This document shows, one piece after another, positions 61,370-64,000 of a stretch of 64,000 nucleotides of DNA. The notes beneath the pieces are model-generated. The model had not been told where the DNA came from. It was given only the letters and a program-made list of their open reading frames with translations, and searched no databases. A program made the translations under genes and the position numbers. Within the stretch, counting starts at the first letter, position 1, and each line of letters opens with the position of its first letter. Origin of the DNA: Piscinibacter sp. XHJ-5 (lineage in GTDB: Bacteria > Pseudomonadota > Gammaproteobacteria > Burkholderiales > Burkholderiaceae_C); assembly GCF_029855045.1 (NCBI RefSeq), contig NZ_CP123228.1, forward strand, positions 744,001-808,000, given 5' to 3'.

Positions 61370-62173
61370 ATGACAACGTTTCAAGCCTATCCGCTGCTCG
61401 CGCTCGTCGGCGCCGGCGGCGGACTCGTCTCCGGCGCCGTCGGCCTGGCCGGCGGCATCTTCATCGTGCCGGCCCTGGTGGCGCTGTTCGGCACCGAGGC
61501 GATGGGCGACGCCATCGTGGTGTCGTTCTTCGCGGTGCTCTTCAACAGCCTGTCGGCCACGCTCGAGAACCGCAAGTCGCGCGGCGCAGCCGCCTACTGG
61601 CAGCTGGTGAAGGGCGCGCGGCTCTACGCAGGCGCCGCAGCCGTCGCGGCATTGGCGGTCGCCGCCTTCTTCGGGCGGCGGCCCGATGCGGTGGCCAAGC
61701 CGCTGCTTGCCGCGCTGCAGCTGCTGCTGGCGGTCTGCATGCTGATCCCGCGCAGCTGGTACGAGCACCTGCGTGCCGCACGCAGCCGGGTGAAGGATGC
61801 CGTGGTGGGCGCGATCGTCGGCGGGGCGAGCACGCTGATCGGCGTGGGCGGGGGCACCTACACGATGTTCTACTTCCTCGTGCACGGGCGGCAGATCAAG
61901 GACTGCACCCTGACCTCCAACTTCGTGGGCATCTTCATCGGCCTGATGGGCATCGCGGGGTACTACGGCTGCGCGCTGCTGTCGGCCGGCGGCGGGCCGG
62001 GCGGCACGCATCTCATCGACACGCCCGGTCGCGCCTTGCTGATCGGCTTCGGCATCGCCGCGAGCCCCGTCGGCGTGCGGCTGCAGGCGCGGCTTCCTGC
62101 GGGGACGATCAGGACGATGGTGGTGCTGGTGCTGGCCGCGTCGTCGGGCTATGTGCTGTTGGGGGCTGGCTGA
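61370..62173 (+). CDS. TauE/SafE family membrane permease, 267 aa
   Basis: An inner-membrane anion transporter with seven to eight helices: LLALVGAGGGLVSGAVGLAGGIFIVPALVALFG, the second half GAIVGGASTLIGVGGGTYTMFYFLV repeating the GGG motif of the first, and a C-terminal YVLLGAG. The family exports or imports sulfonates, sulfite or other small organic anions. GGGAG lies 5 nt before the ATG at 61370. No sulfur gene is adjacent, so the substrate is unknown. Confidence 0.9.
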   Translation: MTTFQAYPLLALVGAGGGLVSGAVGLAGGIFIVPALVALFGTEAMGDAIVVSFFAVLFNSLSATLENRKSRGAAAYWQLVKGARLYAGAAAVAALAVAAFFGRRPDAVAKPLLAALQLLLAVCMLIPRSWYEHLRAARSRVKDAVVGAIVGGASTLIGVGGGTYTMFYFLVHGRQIKDCTLTSNFVGIFIGLMGIAGYYGCALLSAGGGPGGTHLIDTPGRALLIGFGIAASPVGVRLQARLPAGTIRTMVVLVLAASSGYVLLGAG

Positions 62174-62206
62174 GGGCCTCTCCCGCAACCGGGACAGAGC
62201 GAACCG

Positions 62207-63184
62207 CTACTTGAACGCGTAGCGGATCCAGTGGCGGTACACCTCGCCCGGCTTCAGCCAGCAGCTGGGCTGCGGCCACTCCGGGTGATTGGGGCTGTCG
62301 GGCAGGAACTGGGGCTCCAGCGCGACGGCTGCGCAAGCCGGATACGCGGCACCGGAGGGCGTTGCGAGGTACTGGCCGGCATAGAACTGGATCGCCGGCA
62401 GGCTCGTCGAGAGCGACATGCGCAGCGCGCCGTCGGTCGACGACAGCTCGGCGGCAGGCTGCGTGCCGGCGAGCAGCCACGCATGGTCGTATCCGCCGGC
62501 CTGGCGCTGCTGCTCGTCGCGCAGCCAGTCCGCCGCAATCGGCTTGCCGCTGCGAAAGTCGAAGCCGGTGCCTTCGACATCGGCCAGCGGCCCGAGCGGA
62601 ATCAGCTCGCGGTCCACCGGCAGGAAGCGATCGGCCGCGATGCGCAGCCGATGTCCCCGCACGTCGCCGGGCGCGCCGTCGAGATTGAAGTAGGCGTGGT
62701 TGGTGAGGCACACCGGGCTCGCGGCGCTCACGCGCGCGACCGCCTCCATCTCGATGGTCATCGCGTCCAGCAGGCGATAGCTCACCTCGGCGTGCAGCTC
62801 GCCCGGATAGCCCTGGTCGCCATCCGGCGACACCAACGCCAGGCGGGCCGACATGTCGTCGGCACCGACCAAGGTCCACTCGCGTGCATCGAATCCCTGG
62901 GGCCCGCCGTGGAGCTGGTGCCTGGAGCCGGCATTCGGCTGCAGTGCCCACGAGCGTTCACCGAGCGCGATGCGCGCCGAGCCGATGCGATTGGCGTAGC
63001 GGCCGATGGTGGCGCCGATGTAGGCGCTGCGCGCCGCGGCGTCCGGCAGGGCCGGCCGCTCCAGGATGACGCTGCGTTGCGAGCCGTCGGCCAGCGGCAC
63101 CCTGCACGACAGCCAGGACGCTCCGAAGGTCGACAGCGTGAGCGACAGGCCCTGGGGGTGCCGCAGGTGGATCGTGCGGGTCAT
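62207..63184 (-). CDS. galM: Aldose 1-epimerase (galactose mutarotase), 325 aa
   Basis: Interconverts the alpha and beta forms of hexoses. Motifs: YIGATIGRYANRIGSARIALG, RHQLHGGPQGFDAREWTLVGA (His of the active site), CLTNHAYFNLDG (His), GYDHAWLL, IQFYAGQYL, and the catalytic Glu in VALEPQFLPDSPNHPEWPQPSCWLKPGEVYRHWIRYAF. Complete, typical length. Its ATG overlaps the stop of the aldo/keto reductase gene as ATGA. Confidence 0.93.
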   Translation of the reverse strand: MTRTIHLRHPQGLSLTLSTFGASWLSCRVPLADGSQRSVILERPALPDAAARSAYIGATIGRYANRIGSARIALGERSWALQPNAGSRHQLHGGPQGFDAREWTLVGADDMSARLALVSPDGDQGYPGELHAEVSYRLLDAMTIEMEAVARVSAASPVCLTNHAYFNLDGAPGDVRGHRLRIAADRFLPVDRELIPLGPLADVEGTGFDFRSGKPIAADWLRDEQQRQAGGYDHAWLLAGTQPAAELSSTDGALRMSLSTSLPAIQFYAGQYLATPSGAAYPACAAVALEPQFLPDSPNHPEWPQPSCWLKPGEVYRHWIRYAFK

Positions 63185-64000
63185 GGCGCATCCTTCCCGT
63201 GTCGCGCGAGCAGGTCGTCGAGCGCCGCCAGCTCGTCGGTCGCGAGCACCGGCGCGCGCAACGCGCTCACGGCCTCGCGCACCTGCGACGGGCGGCTGGC
63301 GCCGATCAGCACCGAGGCCATCACCTCATGGCGCAGCACCCAGGCGAGCGCGAGCTGCGCCAGCGTCTGTCGGCGCGACCGGGCGAAGTCGTTCAGCTGC
63401 GCGATGAGCTGCACGCGCTGCGCGGTCAGGTGCGCGGGACGCAGAAAGCCGCGCGTGCCCGCGGCCCGCGAGTCGGCCGGAATGCGGCCGTCGAGATAGC
63501 GGTCGGTGAGCAGACCCTGCGCCAGCGGCGAGAACGCGATGCCGCCGATGCCCTCCTCGGCAAGCGCGGGCAGCAGATCGGCTTCGATCCCGCGGTCGAG
63601 CAGGTTGTAGCGCCCCTGGTGGATCAGGCAGGGCGCGCCCATCTCACGCAGCAGCGCGGCGGCGCGCCGCGTCAGCTCGGCAGGGTAGTTGGACAGGCCG
63701 ACATAGAGGGTGCGTCCGGAGCGCACGAGGTGCGCCAGCGCGTCCATCGTTTCCTCCAGCGGCGTGCGCGGGTCGGGACGGTGGTGATAGAAGATGTCGA
63801 CGTAGTCGACCCCCAGGCGGCGCAGGCTCTGGTCGAGGCTGGCGACCAGGTACTTGCGCGAGCCCCAGTCGCCGTACGGGCCAGGCCACATCGTGTAGCC
63901 CGCCTTGGTCGCGATGACCAGCTCGTCACGATGGCCACGCAGGTCGCCGCGCAGCAGCGCGCCCAGGGTCTCCTCGGCCGAACCCGGCGGCGGCCCGTAG
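63181..64000 (-). CDS. Aldo/keto reductase, YghZ/Gpr type (5' end outside window)
   Basis: The 5' end is missing; the frame enters the window reading YGPPPGSAEETLGALLRGDL. It has the AKR barrel motifs ATKAGYTMWPGPYGDWGSRKYL, SLRRLGVDYVDIFYHHRPDPRTPLEETMDAL, SNYPAELTRRAAALL, IHQGRYNLLDRGIE and GASRPSQVREAVSAL. YghZ-type enzymes reduce glyceraldehyde-3-phosphate and other aldehydes with NADPH. Coupling to galM suggests carbohydrate metabolism. Confidence 0.9.
   Translation of the reverse strand, partial: YGPPPGSAEETLGALLRGDLRGHRDELVIATKAGYTMWPGPYGDWGSRKYLVASLDQSLRRLGVDYVDIFYHHRPDPRTPLEETMDALAHLVRSGRTLYVGLSNYPAELTRRAAALLREMGAPCLIHQGRYNLLDRGIEADLLPALAEEGIGGIAFSPLAQGLLTDRYLDGRIPADSRAAGTRGFLRPAHLTAQRVQLIAQLNDFARSRRQTLAQLALAWVLRHEVMASVLIGASRPSQVREAVSALRAPVLATDELAALDDLLARHGKDAP

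Overview
The window is about 68% GC with very strong G/C at third codon positions. Its gene content (Bug/TctC solute receptors, many LysR regulators, PEP-CTERM protein, gcdH with a CaiB-type CoA-transferase, cytochrome-linked NicAB-type dehydrogenase) points to a chromosomal segment of a betaproteobacterium of the order Burkholderiales, perhaps the Rubrivivax/Leptothrix/Variovorax side. I see no rRNA, tRNA, CRISPR array, transposase, phage gene or replication origin.

Layout. 0-1.9 kb: 5' part of a PPi-type phosphofructokinase and small hypothetical genes. 1.97-7.3 kb: a four-gene sugar ABC operon (binding protein, two permeases, UgpC/MalK-like ATPase) divergent from an Ldh-family oxidoreductase. 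7.3-11 kb: PEP-CTERM protein with a sigma-54-like promoter, lipoprotein, RNase T2, a 58-residue membrane protein, and a secreted protein with a duplicated domain. 11.3-19.1 kb: LysR plus an RND efflux operon (degenerate alpha/beta hydrolase, adaptor, pump, outer-membrane factor). 19.1-35.6 kb: nicotinate catabolism locus (below). 35.7-43 kb: Mpo1-like and VOC proteins, an MpaB-like oxygenase, a Bug receptor/HMG-CoA-lyase-like/CaiB operon with LysR, a phosphatase-GNAT fusion and a GNAT. 43-47.2 kb: two YCII proteins, a membrane protein, a TPR-GGDEF diguanylate cyclase and a DapB-like reductase. 47.3-50.7 kb: glutaryl-CoA dehydrogenase, CoA-transferase and LysR. 50.8-52.6 kb: three tiny ORFs and nicotinate phosphoribosyltransferase. 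52.6-57 kb: XRE-cupin regulator divergent from a DauA-like D-amino-acid dehydrogenase, Bug receptor and amidase. 57-57.7 kb: a lower-GC island with a duplicated 55-bp element. 57.7-60.6 kb: GntR, PhyH-family dioxygenase, Gfo/Idh-SAF oxidoreductase. 60.8-64 kb: small secreted protein, TauE/SafE permease, aldose epimerase and a truncated aldo/keto reductase.

The most interesting unit is 19.15-35.58 kb. It joins aerobic nicotinate hydroxylase subunits (NicA/NicB type, NicB carrying three c-type heme motifs) and an exported nicotinamidase to two enzymes known from the reductive, anaerobic nicotinate route of Eubacterium barkeri: ferredoxin-dependent 6-hydroxynicotinate reductase and enamidase. 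A ferredoxin-NADP reductase, a TetR regulator, a UPF0280/ApbE-like protein, two tandem DUF1185 proteins and a branched-chain-amino-acid-type ABC transporter with fused permeases complete it. No gene of the oxidative nicC/X/D/F/E route is present in the window. The logic would be nicotinamide to nicotinate to 6-hydroxynicotinate to 6-oxo-tetrahydronicotinate to 2-formylglutarate. Steps beyond that are not evident, although a glutaryl-CoA module lies 12 kb away. A 42-bp dyad in the divergent promoter and a 14-bp motif repeated 2.6 kb downstream look like the control sites.
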